64,000 nt of DNA from Pseudomonas tructae (GTDB taxonomy: Bacteria > Pseudomonadota > Gammaproteobacteria > Pseudomonadales > Pseudomonadaceae), in the NCBI RefSeq assembly GCF_004214895.1, contig NZ_CP035952.1:4474501-4538500 (forward strand), read 5' to 3'. Below, in pieces: positions 55,101-62,772 of the stretch. The number at the start of each line of letters is the position of its first letter. Position 1 is the stretch's first letter. A program made the position numbers and the translations under genes. The notes beneath the pieces are model-generated. The model worked only from the letters and a program-made list of their open reading frames with translations. It was not told the origin of the DNA and made no database searches.

Positions 55101-55887
55101 GCGGCGTGTAGTCAGCCAGAAAAGCCGGCATGGCTTCCCAGCCTTCGGTGTAGCGCTGGATGAAATCGGCGTCGCACTGACCGTTTTCCAGCAACAGATA
55201 GAGCAGTCCATTGAGCAGCGCCAGGTCGGTGCCTGGCTTGATCTGCAGGAACAGGTCGGCCTTGTCGGCGGTAGCGCTTTGCCTGGGGTCGACGACGATC
55301 AACCGGGCTCCGGCCTTGAGCCGGTCGAGCAGGCGCAAGAACAGGATCGGGTGACAATCGGCCATGTTCGCGCCAATCACCAGGAACACCTCGGCGCGGT
55401 CAAAGTCCTGGTAGCTGCCCGGCGGCCCGTCGGCGCCCAGGGACAACTTGTAACCGCTGCTGGCGCTGGCCATGCACAAGCGCGAATTGGACTCGACATG
55501 CCGGCTGCGGACAAAGCCCTTGGCCAGCTTGTTGATCAGGTACTGGGCCTCCAGGGACAGTTGCCCGGAGACATAAAAACCCAGGGCGTCGGGCCCATGC
55601 TCATCGATAATCGCCCGCAAACGCAGGGCGGCCTGCTCGATGGCGGTATCGATGCTGCCTTGCACCGGGTCGCGCTGACGCAAGTCACGCACATAAGCAT
55701 GCTCCATACGCCCGGACTCGCGCAGCGGTTGATGAGCGGTCAGGCCCTTGGTGCACAAGCGGCCAAAATTGCTCGGATGCTGCTTGTCGCCGGTAACCTT
55801 GGTCACCCGCCCGTCTTCGACGCTCATGACGATGCCACAACCGACGCCACAATACGGGCACACACTGCGCACGCTGGTGCTGCTCAT
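52102..55887 (-). CDS. nasA: Nitrate reductase fused to CysJ-like flavoreductase
   Basis: A 1261-residue fusion. Residues 1-590 are a molybdopterin oxidoreductase with a [4Fe-4S] site C10-x2-C13-x3-C17-x27-C45, and about 595-700 a dinucleotide-binding domain (LVLNTGRVQHQWHTLTKTGK). From about 735 follows a flavodoxin domain (LLLWASQTGNG), then an FAD domain (RLYSISSSQ near 1057) and an NADPH domain (GPGTGVAPFRAFL near 1117), like the sulfite reductase flavoprotein. It would carry electrons from NADPH through FAD and FMN to nitrate in one chain. AGGAGGT lies six bases before ATG 55887. The leader has its own NasT-type element. Confidence 0.94.
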   Translation of the reverse strand: MSSTSVRSVCPYCGVGCGIVMSVEDGRVTKVTGDKQHPSNFGRLCTKGLTAHQPLRESGRMEHAYVRDLRQRDPVQGSIDTAIEQAALRLRAIIDEHGPDALGFYVSGQLSLEAQYLINKLAKGFVRSRHVESNSRLCMASASSGYKLSLGADGPPGSYQDFDRAEVFLVIGANMADCHPILFLRLLDRLKAGARLIVVDPRQSATADKADLFLQIKPGTDLALLNGLLYLLLENGQCDADFIQRYTEGWEAMPAFLADYTPQRVAAITGLREADIRQAAQWLGRAPQWMSCWTMGLNQSIHGTWQTNALCNLHLATGAICRPGSGPFSLTGQPNAMGGREMGYMGPGLPGQRSALVAADRAFAEQLWQIPAGSLRSEAGDGTVALFENLASGQVKACWIICSNPVASVANRQQVIDGLQAAQLVIVQDAFLDTETNRYADILLPAALWAEGEGVMVNSERNLTLMNQAVQAPGESLPDWQIIARVACAMGYAEAFSYASAEAVFDELRQAWNPATGYDVRGVSYTRLRKAPQQWPCEPGRADHRSPLRYCNDGRSQALLHDAHGEVPAIAFPTDSGKARFFARPCLPAAELPDADFPLVLNTGRVQHQWHTLTKTGKVAALNKLDPGPFVEIHPEDAQRLGIAEKDQVQVRSRRGQALLPARITTRVLPGNCFAPFHWNDVYGNHLAINAVTSDAVDPLSLQPAFKYCAVALSRVAGERIDATQLDHPPVSVQDKHLLLWASQTGNGQALAEQCAERLRQVGLSVHLSCMEDVALEQLDSPASLLLIASTFGDGDAPDSGAAFWRGLHGEHSQRCAGLPYAVLALGDSSYEQFCGFGRKLDQRLAELGAERLLERVDCEGDVNEPAGQWLQALLGKLGHGQLLLEAPVPAPAASGFSKTRPLATTLVGNYLLNGPGAVKETRQLVFDLGASGFTYQAGDALGVWPRNCPALVDELLTATRFDGSRSVSLKGQADMPLAEALLEHLEIARITAPLLEAFALGDTPLRELLEPHNKAALKDWLWGKQLIDLVHLCKPQLSLDTWLSLLKPLQPRLYSISSSQMLHPDQVHLTVSTVRYGQRKGVCSTYLADRSEPGRVDIFTQPTSHFRLPGDSAAPVIMVGPGTGVAPFRAFLQERQAQGATGRNWLLFGEQQAATDFYYRDELLAWQRDGHLTRLDTAFSRDQAQKIYVQQRMLEQGAELWRWLEEGGHFYICGDAERMARDVDVALKQVVHQYGGMSVERAEAYVGELSRTKRYLRDVY

Positions 55888-55912
55888 CGGCCTACCTCCT
55901 GATTGCGCAAAC

Positions 55913-55968
55913 AAAAAGCGCCCTGCTGCCCCGGCTTGTGCAAACAAGCGGGGCAACACGGCGCCTTT
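55913..55968 (-). terminator. Leader terminator of nasA
   Basis: A long imperfect stem (about 22 pairs, 55968-55945 with 55938-55917) followed by TTTTT at 55917-55913, 26 bases before the start codon. It overlaps hairpin P2. Confidence 0.8.
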
Positions 55969-55999
55969 GTCGTGAACGGGGCAATCTGCGTTGATTGCC
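55957..55999 (-). promoter_or_regulatory. Two-hairpin NasT (ANTAR) antitermination element, nasA leader
   Basis: P1 (55999-55980): GGCAAUC, loop AACGCA, GAUUGCC (seven perfect pairs). P2 (55974-55957): CACGAC, loop AAAGGC, GCCGUG (five pairs, one A-C mismatch). Both loops have A at 1 and G at 4, and the P2 loop is identical to that in the nirB leader. P2 shares bases with the terminator. Confidence 0.82.
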
Positions 56000-56014
56000 G
56001 GATACCCAAGCTGT

Positions 56015-56030
56015 AGCAAGGGCCGCGCCA
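56015..56030 (-). promoter_or_regulatory. Sigma-54 promoter of nasA
   Basis: TGGCGCGGCCCTTGCT on the minus strand has GG and GC ten bases apart. The start site would be near 56004, just upstream of hairpin P1. The remaining sequence to the DUF1266 start (56208) shows no other clear feature. Confidence 0.78.
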
Positions 56031-56207
56031 GAATCGACCAGGCCTTGCTGTGCGGGGCTCAGGTGTTCAAACGCAGCTGGCAGGCTGCACCGCATTGGGC
56101 CCGCTTGCACCATTGCATGGCATTTGCCGCGCGCCGCGCGGCTCTCTACAATCCGCGCCATTACGGCCGGCACCCGCACACTCCTCTACCGGCCCCGGAG
56201 TTTTTTC

Positions 56208-56903
56208 ATGGAAGAAATCGAGCAGCACTGGCTGTACGCCCTTTCCGCCCCCATGGCCGCCCTCAACGGCGCCAGCTACACCGCCGCGACCTACTTCGAG
56301 ACCTACGACGAAGATGAAACCGACCTGAAAAAATGGTGGGGCATCAACAATCGCCAGGAGCTGCTGAACATGCTCAGCATGGCCGACACCGGCCACGCCC
56401 TGGAGCTCAAGGACGCCTACTGGCAAGCCGCGCGCTGCCTGCCCAGCGAATGGCCGCAGGTGCTTGAAGCGCTGACCCCGCGCAAGCGCATCCAGTACGA
56501 GTTCGCCCGGCGCACCCTCGCTGACTGTGGCCAGGGCGGCGTGCGCGCCTGGGACCTGGGGCGCATGGGTTACCTGCTGCGTGCCGGCTTGCGCAAGGGC
56601 TACCTGTCCATCGATGAAAGCCACTGGCTGCAAGGCCGCCTGGCCCTGCGTGCCCGGCACTACTACAACAGCTGGGACCGCTACCTGGCCGGCTACCTGT
56701 TTGGCAAGGCGCTGTGGAACTGCTCCAGCGCCAGTGACGAAGAACTGGCCCAGAGCCTGGAGCGCCAGGGCAGCGAGCACTGGAACCGCTGCATCATGAT
56801 GAACCTGAGCCACGACGCCCTGGACTTTTTCGCCAGTATCCCCTGGGACCTGCCGCTGAACCTGCCGGAACGCCCTGACACCCTGCAAGGAGGCTGGTCA
56901 TGA
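56208..56903 (+). CDS. DUF1266 protein (YbeU-like)
   Basis: A 231-residue DUF1266 protein. Landmarks are the GINNRQELLNMLSMADTGH block and AWDLGRMGYLLRAGLRKGYLS, which define the family, followed by a helical C-terminus. Function unknown. In E. coli, DUF1266 genes (ybeU, ybeR) sit beside J-domain genes djlB/djlC and hscC; the same partners follow here. GGAG lies nine bases before ATG 56208. It overlaps the J-domain gene by four bases (ATGA). Confidence 0.85.
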   Translation: MEEIEQHWLYALSAPMAALNGASYTAATYFETYDEDETDLKKWWGINNRQELLNMLSMADTGHALELKDAYWQAARCLPSEWPQVLEALTPRKRIQYEFARRTLADCGQGGVRAWDLGRMGYLLRAGLRKGYLSIDESHWLQGRLALRARHYYNSWDRYLAGYLFGKALWNCSSASDEELAQSLERQGSEHWNRCIMMNLSHDALDFFASIPWDLPLNLPERPDTLQGGWS

Positions 56904-59599
56904 GCTGCTGGATTCGCCTGGGCATCGAGCCGACCAACGACCCCGATGTCATCCGCGGCGCGTACCGCGCGCTGTTGCCGCAGCACCACCCGGAAACCGA
57001 TCCGCAAGGTTTCCAGGCCCTGCGCGAAGCCTACGAGCTCGCCCTGAGCCTGGCCCGCGATGAGCAGGATGAGGCCCCAGAGCGCCCTGAGCACGACGAG
57101 CCCAGACCTGCACGCAATGCCCTGATCGAACAGACCATGAGCGACTTCGCCAAGCTGTTCGCCGACCCGAGCCGGCGCTTCGACCCACCGGCCTGGCAGG
57201 CCTTCATCGATGGCTTGAGCATCCTGACCCTGGGCGACCAGGAGCAGGTCAGCTGGCACCTGCTGTACAAGCTGATGGAAACCGGCCCGTTGTCGCACGC
57301 CTGCGTGCAACTGATGGCCCGTCACCTGGGCTGGGAAAACGAAGTGCTGCGCCTGGAAGATCCGCGCCAGGCCGACGAATTCCTCGAACGCATCAGCGAG
57401 CCGGACCCGTTCGACACCCGTGTGATGAAGCACTGGTCGGTAGAGGCGCAAGTGGAAGCCCTGTGGTATGCCAGGAACCTGGATTACCTCTACCACACCC
57501 GGCCGCTGTTCGAGTTCGAAAGCTTCGTCACCCTGCACACCTGCGTGCCTTTGCCGGATGACCAGGCCTATATCCACAGCCTGCTGGTCAAGCTGTGCCA
57601 GGCCGGCATCGGCAGCCCGACGTTCTTTGCCATGGTCGCCGAGCAACAACGCCAGGCACCGGACGATATCGACCTGCTGTACATGCTGGCCTGCCAGGCC
57701 AGCGACACCGATCAGGAAGAACTCGCCCGCCAGTGCTGGACCCGCCTGTGGCGCGAGCACCAGCACCCGGAAGCCGGACGCTGGTTGCTGAACCTGTGCG
57801 CCCAGCATCAACCGCAGCGCCTGCCACTGTTGATCCAGGCCCTGGACCGCCTGGAGCCGGTGCACGCATGGCCGCAAGACCTGAGCGATCCGGCGCAGAT
57901 CTGGGGCAGCCCGTCGCAACGCCCGGAAACCCTGACGCGCTGGTTCGAAGCCGCACGTGACGAACACCCGGGTATTGCTGGCGAGTTCATCAAATGGCGC
58001 CTGGACGGCAAAGACGAACTGCCGCTGCTGGCCTGGTTGCTCGACGACCAGCCGGACCGCCAACTGCACCGCCTGTACCGCCATGCCTGGGCACTGCACC
58101 GTGGTGACAGCGGCCTGCTGCGGCAGATTCTGGACGAGCCGCTGGGTGATGACCCGCTGGACCTGCTGATCATCGAAGGCTTCAAGTACCAGGCCGCGCA
58201 ACAGTTGCGCTGGCTCGAGCAGTCACCGCTGGCCCTGGCCCTGACCGCCTTCATCAACAGCCCTTCGGCGCAGCCGCAACTGCCCGAGGAACTGTGCGAT
58301 GGCAGCGGCCTGGCGGTCGCCCGTGACTGGCTGCGGCGGGTACGCAGCTACCCGGCCGCCACCCTGCCGAAACTCACCGCACGGATCAAACCGGCCAACC
58401 TGATGCCGACGCCCTTCGCCGTGCAGTTGCTTTCGGACCTCGCCGAAGCCGGCATCGAACTGCCGCGCCCGCCTGCCGACGACGGCCTGTGGACCTGGCA
58501 CCGGCAGAACCTGTACATGCTTGCCCTGGTCGAGCAACCAGAGCGCTGGCTGGCGATGGCGCCGGTACAACTGCTGGCCAGCCTGCCGTACCCGGCCGAG
58601 CATCCGTTCAGCGGGCTGCAACAGTTGCTCCTGCAACTGCGCCAACAGCAAGGCAATGCCGACGGCCTGCTCGGCTGGCTGGACGACAATGACCCATTGC
58701 AAGCGTTTATCGCAGAACGTCTGTTCACCGTGCAGCAAGCCCTGGACAGCAGCAAGCTGCCCAGCAACCTGAAGCTGTACGCCTGCCTGGAAAACGATCC
58801 GCGGGCCTTTGATGATGACGTGCTGGGCCTGATGGTGCTGTGCGGCGTCCTCTATCATGACCCGAGCCTGAGCGCCGAACAGCACGGCAGCCTGCTGCGG
58901 CGTATCTCCACCATGACCTGTCCGGATGCCTGGTTCGAACCGTTTCGCAACGGCCTGATCAAGGGCGAGCCGGTGCGCCCGCCGCGCAAGGTGCTCGAAG
59001 AGGACGAACTGATCAACAGCACGCTGTTCTACAGCATGCTCGATACCCTCAAGGACCTGGCGCGTTACGGTAGCGCCGGGGTACCGCGGGCCAAGGTGCT
59101 CAAGGAATTGCAACGGGGCAAGGATTACCCGGGCATGGACACCGGGATTCGCGCAGCCCTGACCGCCCTGCTGTCGTGGTCCGAGCGTCTGTTACTGGCC
59201 AATGCCGGCAGCCAGCCAGTACCGGCCACCCATGTATGGAAACTGGGCAGCCGCCTGGGCCGCAAGGGCTATGCCGTGCAAGTAGTCGGGAGTGTCATTC
59301 TCGGGCCGATCCTGACCCTGATGGCCGGCAGCATGGTCGAGCAGATCTTCTTCGGCCTGCTGTTCGTCGGCCTGCTCGGCAGCGCCACCTTGCGTCGCCT
59401 GCACGACATCGGCCGGGGCATCCCGATGATGATCATCTTCGTGATGCTGATCCCGTTCCTGCACTTCTTGCCGCTGGTGCTGTTGCTCCTGCCGGGCGAG
59501 CCGCTGCCCAACCGTTATGGCGTGCCGCCCGTCAATCAGCCCCAGGACAACCTGCAGGGTGGCCTGCAAGCCGCCCTGCGGCGGCTCAACGGTCAGTAA
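56900..59599 (+). CDS. J-domain membrane protein (DjlB/DjlC-like) with DUF805-like tail
   Basis: An 899-residue protein. The first 55 residues are a J domain (CWIRLGIEPTNDPDVIRGAY, ending QGFQALREAYELAL) in which the HPD motif reads HPETD. A long helical-repeat region follows, with tryptophan/leucine repeats. About residues 790-870 form a membrane hairpin similar to DUF805 (LRRLHDIGRGIP). It should recruit and stimulate the Hsp70 HscC encoded next to it. It starts inside the DUF1266 stop and ends overlapping the convergent hscC end by seven bases. Confidence 0.82.
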   Translation: MSCWIRLGIEPTNDPDVIRGAYRALLPQHHPETDPQGFQALREAYELALSLARDEQDEAPERPEHDEPRPARNALIEQTMSDFAKLFADPSRRFDPPAWQAFIDGLSILTLGDQEQVSWHLLYKLMETGPLSHACVQLMARHLGWENEVLRLEDPRQADEFLERISEPDPFDTRVMKHWSVEAQVEALWYARNLDYLYHTRPLFEFESFVTLHTCVPLPDDQAYIHSLLVKLCQAGIGSPTFFAMVAEQQRQAPDDIDLLYMLACQASDTDQEELARQCWTRLWREHQHPEAGRWLLNLCAQHQPQRLPLLIQALDRLEPVHAWPQDLSDPAQIWGSPSQRPETLTRWFEAARDEHPGIAGEFIKWRLDGKDELPLLAWLLDDQPDRQLHRLYRHAWALHRGDSGLLRQILDEPLGDDPLDLLIIEGFKYQAAQQLRWLEQSPLALALTAFINSPSAQPQLPEELCDGSGLAVARDWLRRVRSYPAATLPKLTARIKPANLMPTPFAVQLLSDLAEAGIELPRPPADDGLWTWHRQNLYMLALVEQPERWLAMAPVQLLASLPYPAEHPFSGLQQLLLQLRQQQGNADGLLGWLDDNDPLQAFIAERLFTVQQALDSSKLPSNLKLYACLENDPRAFDDDVLGLMVLCGVLYHDPSLSAEQHGSLLRRISTMTCPDAWFEPFRNGLIKGEPVRPPRKVLEEDELINSTLFYSMLDTLKDLARYGSAGVPRAKVLKELQRGKDYPGMDTGIRAALTALLSWSERLLLANAGSQPVPATHVWKLGSRLGRKGYAVQVVGSVILGPILTLMAGSMVEQIFFGLLFVGLLGSATLRRLHDIGRGIPMMIIFVMLIPFLHFLPLVLLLLPGEPLPNRYGVPPVNQPQDNLQGGLQAALRRLNGQ

Positions 59600-61284
59600 C
59601 GCATGTCGTCCAGCGCCTCGATGAGGCGCTGGCGAGCGCCGGCGATCTCGCTCGACTCCTGGCCAGCCAGGATCGCGCTGAATTCGTTGAGCCAGTCGCC
59701 AATCGCATCGCGTTCAGCCCCCAGGCTCTGTGCCCAGGCCCTTTCCAGGCGCGCCAGCAAGGTGCGGTTGGGCAAGGCGTCGCGCGGGTGGATTTTCAGC
59801 CCGGCCAGGCGCTCGTGGCTGGCTTGGCGCGCCGCTTCATCAAGCCCGGTGGGGCTGCGATCGATCACATGGCTGAACTGCTCGCCGGTCCCCGGCAAGG
59901 TGACGTCGACCTCCAGCAGGCCATTGATGTCATAGCTAAAGCGCACGTCCAGGCGCTGGATCTTGCCGTTCGGGGTCAGCGGGATCTTGAAGGAGTCGAC
60001 GAAGATATTGTCTTCGACCCACGGCCGTTCACCTTGATAGACGCGGATACCGATCACTTTCTGGTCAACGTGGGTGCTGTAGAACGGCTTGATCCGTGAG
60101 GTAGGAATCACGGTGTTGCGGTCGATGATCGGCGCAAAGATCTCGGTCTGGTATTCGCCATCCATCGCGGCGATACCCAGGGTGTAAGGGCAGACATCGG
60201 TGAGGATCAACTCTTCGATCGCCGAATCGCGCGCCTTGCACGCCGCCTGGGTGGCGGCACCGAGGGCAACGATGGTGTCCGGGTCGAGGTGACGGTAAGG
60301 CAGGCGACCAAACAGGGTCGAGACCATCTGCTGGATCACCGGCATGCGCGTGGCGCCACCGACCAGCACCAGGCTGTCGAGGTCGCTGGCACGCAGGCGG
60401 GCATCGCGCAGGGCCTGCTCGATCGGTGCACGAATGCGCGCCAGCAACGGCGCCCAGATCTGCTGCGCGCGGGCTTCATCGAGCGACCACTGGCGGCTGA
60501 CACCGTCACCGTTCCAGCTCAGGTGCTGTTCGCCCGCGCCCAGTTTGCACTTGAGCTGCTCGATGGCATCGGCAAGGCTGGCCAGGGCCTGGGGTGCAAG
60601 CATTGCAGGCTTGAGTTGCCAATCTTGCAGGCAGGCCTGGAGCAAGGCGGCGGTAAAGTCTTCGCCACCGAGGAAGTTGTCGCCGGTCGAGGCATGCACC
60701 TCGATCAACGGCAGCGCGTATTCCAGCACCGTGACGTCAAACGTGCCGCCACCGAGGTCGAAGATCAGCGTGCGTTCGAACTTCTGCTCGTGCAGGCCAT
60801 AGGCCATGGCCGCAGCAGTCGGTTCGTTGATCAGGCGCTGGACTTTCAGCCCGGCAAGCTCGGCAGCAAAGCTTGTGCGTTTGCGCTGCTCGTCGCTGAA
60901 ATAGGCCGGCACGGAAATCACCGCCTCGCTGATCGGGCAGCCGAGGAAGGCTTCGGCATCCGCCTTGAGGGCGCCGAGCACCAGCGCCGAAAGCTCTTCA
61001 GGGCTGAAGGCTTGCTCACCGAGGCTGATTTTTTTCTCGCTGCCCATGAAGCGCTTGAAGGCGGCGGCGGTGCGCTGCGGATGAGTGGTCAGGCGTGAAC
61101 GGGCGGCCTTGCCGACCAGGATGCTGCCGTCTTCATCGATGCTCACCACCGAAGGGGTGAGCATGTCGCCCAGGGCATTGGGAATCAGCTGGGCCCGGCC
61201 ATCCTGCCAGACCGCCACCAGGCTGTTGGTGGTACCCAGGTCGATACCCAGCATTGGCGCCGGGGAAGTGCTTGCATCCTGCAT
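59593..61284 (-). CDS. hscC: Hsp70-family chaperone HscC
   Basis: A 563-residue Hsp70 of the short HscC class. ATPase motifs are intact: GIDLGTTNSLVAVWQ, LIFDLGGGTFDVTVLE, VLVGGATRMPVIQQM. The substrate domain begins near residue 375, and the C-terminal lid is short. In E. coli HscC works with the J proteins DjlB/DjlC and not DnaJ. Start ATG 61284 (MQDASTSPAPMLGIDLG) has a weak GAGA; M at 61254 is possible. Convergent with its likely J-domain partner, which is unusual for a chaperone pair. Confidence 0.9.
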   Translation of the reverse strand: MQDASTSPAPMLGIDLGTTNSLVAVWQDGRAQLIPNALGDMLTPSVVSIDEDGSILVGKAARSRLTTHPQRTAAAFKRFMGSEKKISLGEQAFSPEELSALVLGALKADAEAFLGCPISEAVISVPAYFSDEQRKRTSFAAELAGLKVQRLINEPTAAAMAYGLHEQKFERTLIFDLGGGTFDVTVLEYALPLIEVHASTGDNFLGGEDFTAALLQACLQDWQLKPAMLAPQALASLADAIEQLKCKLGAGEQHLSWNGDGVSRQWSLDEARAQQIWAPLLARIRAPIEQALRDARLRASDLDSLVLVGGATRMPVIQQMVSTLFGRLPYRHLDPDTIVALGAATQAACKARDSAIEELILTDVCPYTLGIAAMDGEYQTEIFAPIIDRNTVIPTSRIKPFYSTHVDQKVIGIRVYQGERPWVEDNIFVDSFKIPLTPNGKIQRLDVRFSYDINGLLEVDVTLPGTGEQFSHVIDRSPTGLDEAARQASHERLAGLKIHPRDALPNRTLLARLERAWAQSLGAERDAIGDWLNEFSAILAGQESSEIAGARQRLIEALDDMRY

Positions 61285-61372
61285 GTTCGATCTCTTGCTC
61301 AGAAGTGGGGCTGGCACGGAGAAAAACAGTAGCGTCCCAGCGTACTGGTGGATTCTGGACGAATTCCAGAAA

Positions 61373-61399
61373 CAAAAAAAGCGACCCTAAGGTCGCTTT
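61373..61399 (-). terminator. Terminator of the tRNA operon
   Basis: AAAGCGACC / GGTCGCTTT hairpin (61378-61386 with 61391-61399) followed on the minus strand by seven T. It lies about 45 bases after tRNA-Asp. Confidence 0.85.
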
Positions 61400-61441
61400 C
61401 ATTGTTGCTTCAGGGTGTTCAGTGGGCCCTGAAGCTGAATA

Positions 61442-61518
61442 TGGCGCAGCGGACGGGACTCGAACCCGCGACCCCCGGCGTGACAGGCCGGTATTCTAAC
61501 CGACTGAACTACCGCTGC
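61442..61518 (-). tRNA. tRNA-Asp (GTC)
   Basis: A 77-base cloverleaf including encoded CCA. Acceptor GCAGCGG pairs with CCGCTGC; the D arm GTTCAGTCGGTTAGAAT is present; the anticodon loop reads CTGTCAC with anticodon GTC; the T arm GGTTCGAGTCC is intact. Confidence 0.95.
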
Positions 61519-61534
61519 GCTATACACTGAGAAG

Positions 61535-61610
61535 TGGTGGGTGATGACGGGATCGAACCGCCGACCCTCTGCTTGTAAGGCAGATGCTCTCCCAGCTGAG
61601 CTAATCACCC
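61535..61610 (-). tRNA. tRNA-Val (TAC)
   Basis: A 76-base cloverleaf with encoded CCA. Acceptor GGGTGAT pairs with ATCACCC; the D arm AGCTCAGCTGGGAGAGC is present; the anticodon loop CTTACAA has anticodon TAC; the T arm GGTTCGATCC is intact. It is first in a two-tRNA operon, 16 bases before tRNA-Asp. Confidence 0.96.
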
Positions 61611-61630
61611 TTCGTCTCGGTGTGGCGCGC

Positions 61631-61659
61631 ATTCTACGGAGCACCGAACACTCTGGCAA
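61631..61659 (-). promoter_or_regulatory. Sigma-70 promoter of the tRNA operon
   Basis: Minus-strand TTGCCA (-35) and TAGAAT (-10) are exactly 17 bases apart. They are followed by a GCGCGCC discriminator typical of stringently controlled stable-RNA promoters. An A/T-rich tract upstream (61662-61680) could be an UP element. Confidence 0.85.
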
Positions 61660-61770
61660 GCACTTTTTTAAAAAAAATTTTCAGGCGTTCCAAAGACTTA
61701 GCGGTGCTTGGCCTGAAGCGCCCGCTCGGAGTTTAATGCCCTCCTTATGTGTTGAGGAGAGATTCACCCC

Positions 61771-62691
61771 ATGTGGTTCAAAAACCTGCTGACCTACCGC
61801 CTGACCCAGGACATCCCGTTCGACCCCGAGGCACTGGAAACCGCCCTGGCCAGCAAGCCGGCTCGCCCCTGCGCCAGCCAGGAGTTGACCACCTATGGCT
61901 TCGTCGCCCCGTTCGGCAAAGGTGAAGATGCACCGCTGGTGCATGTCAGCGGTGACTTCCTGCTGATCGCCGCACGTAAAGAAGAACGCATCCTGCCGGG
62001 CAGCGTGGTGCGCGATGCGGTTAAAGAGAAGATCGACGAGATCGAAGCCGAGCAGATGCGCAAGGTCTATAAGAAGGAGCGCGACCAGATCAAGGACGAG
62101 ATCATCCAGGCCTTCCTGCCGCGTGCCTTTATTCGCCGCTCGATGATCTTCGCCGCCATCGCCCCCAAGCAAGGCCTGATCCTGGTCAACTCGGCCAGCG
62201 CCAAGCGCGCCGAAGACCTGCTGTCGACCCTGCGTGAAGTTATCGGCTCGCTGCCAGTACGTCCGGTGACCGTGAAGATCGCCCCGAGCGCGACCATGAC
62301 CGACTGGGTCAAGACCCAGCAAGCAGCGCCTGACTTCTATGTGCTGGATGAGTGCGAGCTGCGCGACACCCACGAAGACGGCGGTATCGTTCGCTGCAAA
62401 CGCCAGGACCTGACCAGCGACGAGATCCAGCTGCATCTGGGCACCGGCAAGGTGGTGACGCAACTGTCGCTGGCCTGGCAGGACAAACTGTCGTTCGTGC
62501 TCGACGACAAGATGGTCATCAAGCGCCTGCGCTTTGAAGAACTGCTGCAGGACCAGGCCGAAGAAGACGGCGGCGACGAGGCCCTGGGCCAGCTCGATGC
62601 CAGCTTTACCCTGATGATGCTGACCTTTGGCGAGTTCCTGCCGGCGCTGTTCGAGGCGTTGGGTGGGGAGGAGATTCCCCAGGGGATCTGA
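61771..62691 (+). CDS. rdgC: Recombination-associated protein RdgC
   Basis: A 306-residue RdgC with family stretches [52 protein letters not shown] and [13 protein letters not shown]. It is a ring-forming nucleoid protein that binds DNA without sequence preference and limits RecA activity. Full length. GAGGAGAG lies about eight bases upstream of ATG 61771. Confidence 0.95.
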   Translation: MWFKNLLTYRLTQDIPFDPEALETALASKPARPCASQELTTYGFVAPFGKGEDAPLVHVSGDFLLIAARKEERILPGSVVRDAVKEKIDEIEAEQMRKVYKKERDQIKDEIIQAFLPRAFIRRSMIFAAIAPKQGLILVNSASAKRAEDLLSTLREVIGSLPVRPVTVKIAPSATMTDWVKTQQAAPDFYVLDECELRDTHEDGGIVRCKRQDLTSDEIQLHLGTGKVVTQLSLAWQDKLSFVLDDKMVIKRLRFEELLQDQAEEDGGDEALGQLDASFTLMMLTFGEFLPALFEALGGEEIPQGI

Positions 62692-62772
62692 TCGCCGTAA
62701 CAGCCGTGCCGGCCTCATCGCCGGCACGGCCTGCTCCCACGGTTGTTGCACATAATAAGAAGGAACTTCCCG

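Noticed and set aside
61399..61659. 86-codon frame across the two tRNAs
   Set aside because: It is a translation of tRNA sequence and spacer.
61442..61770. Possible integration site at the tRNA genes
   Set aside because: No integrase, no direct repeat of a tRNA 3' end, and rdgC follows as normal core genome.
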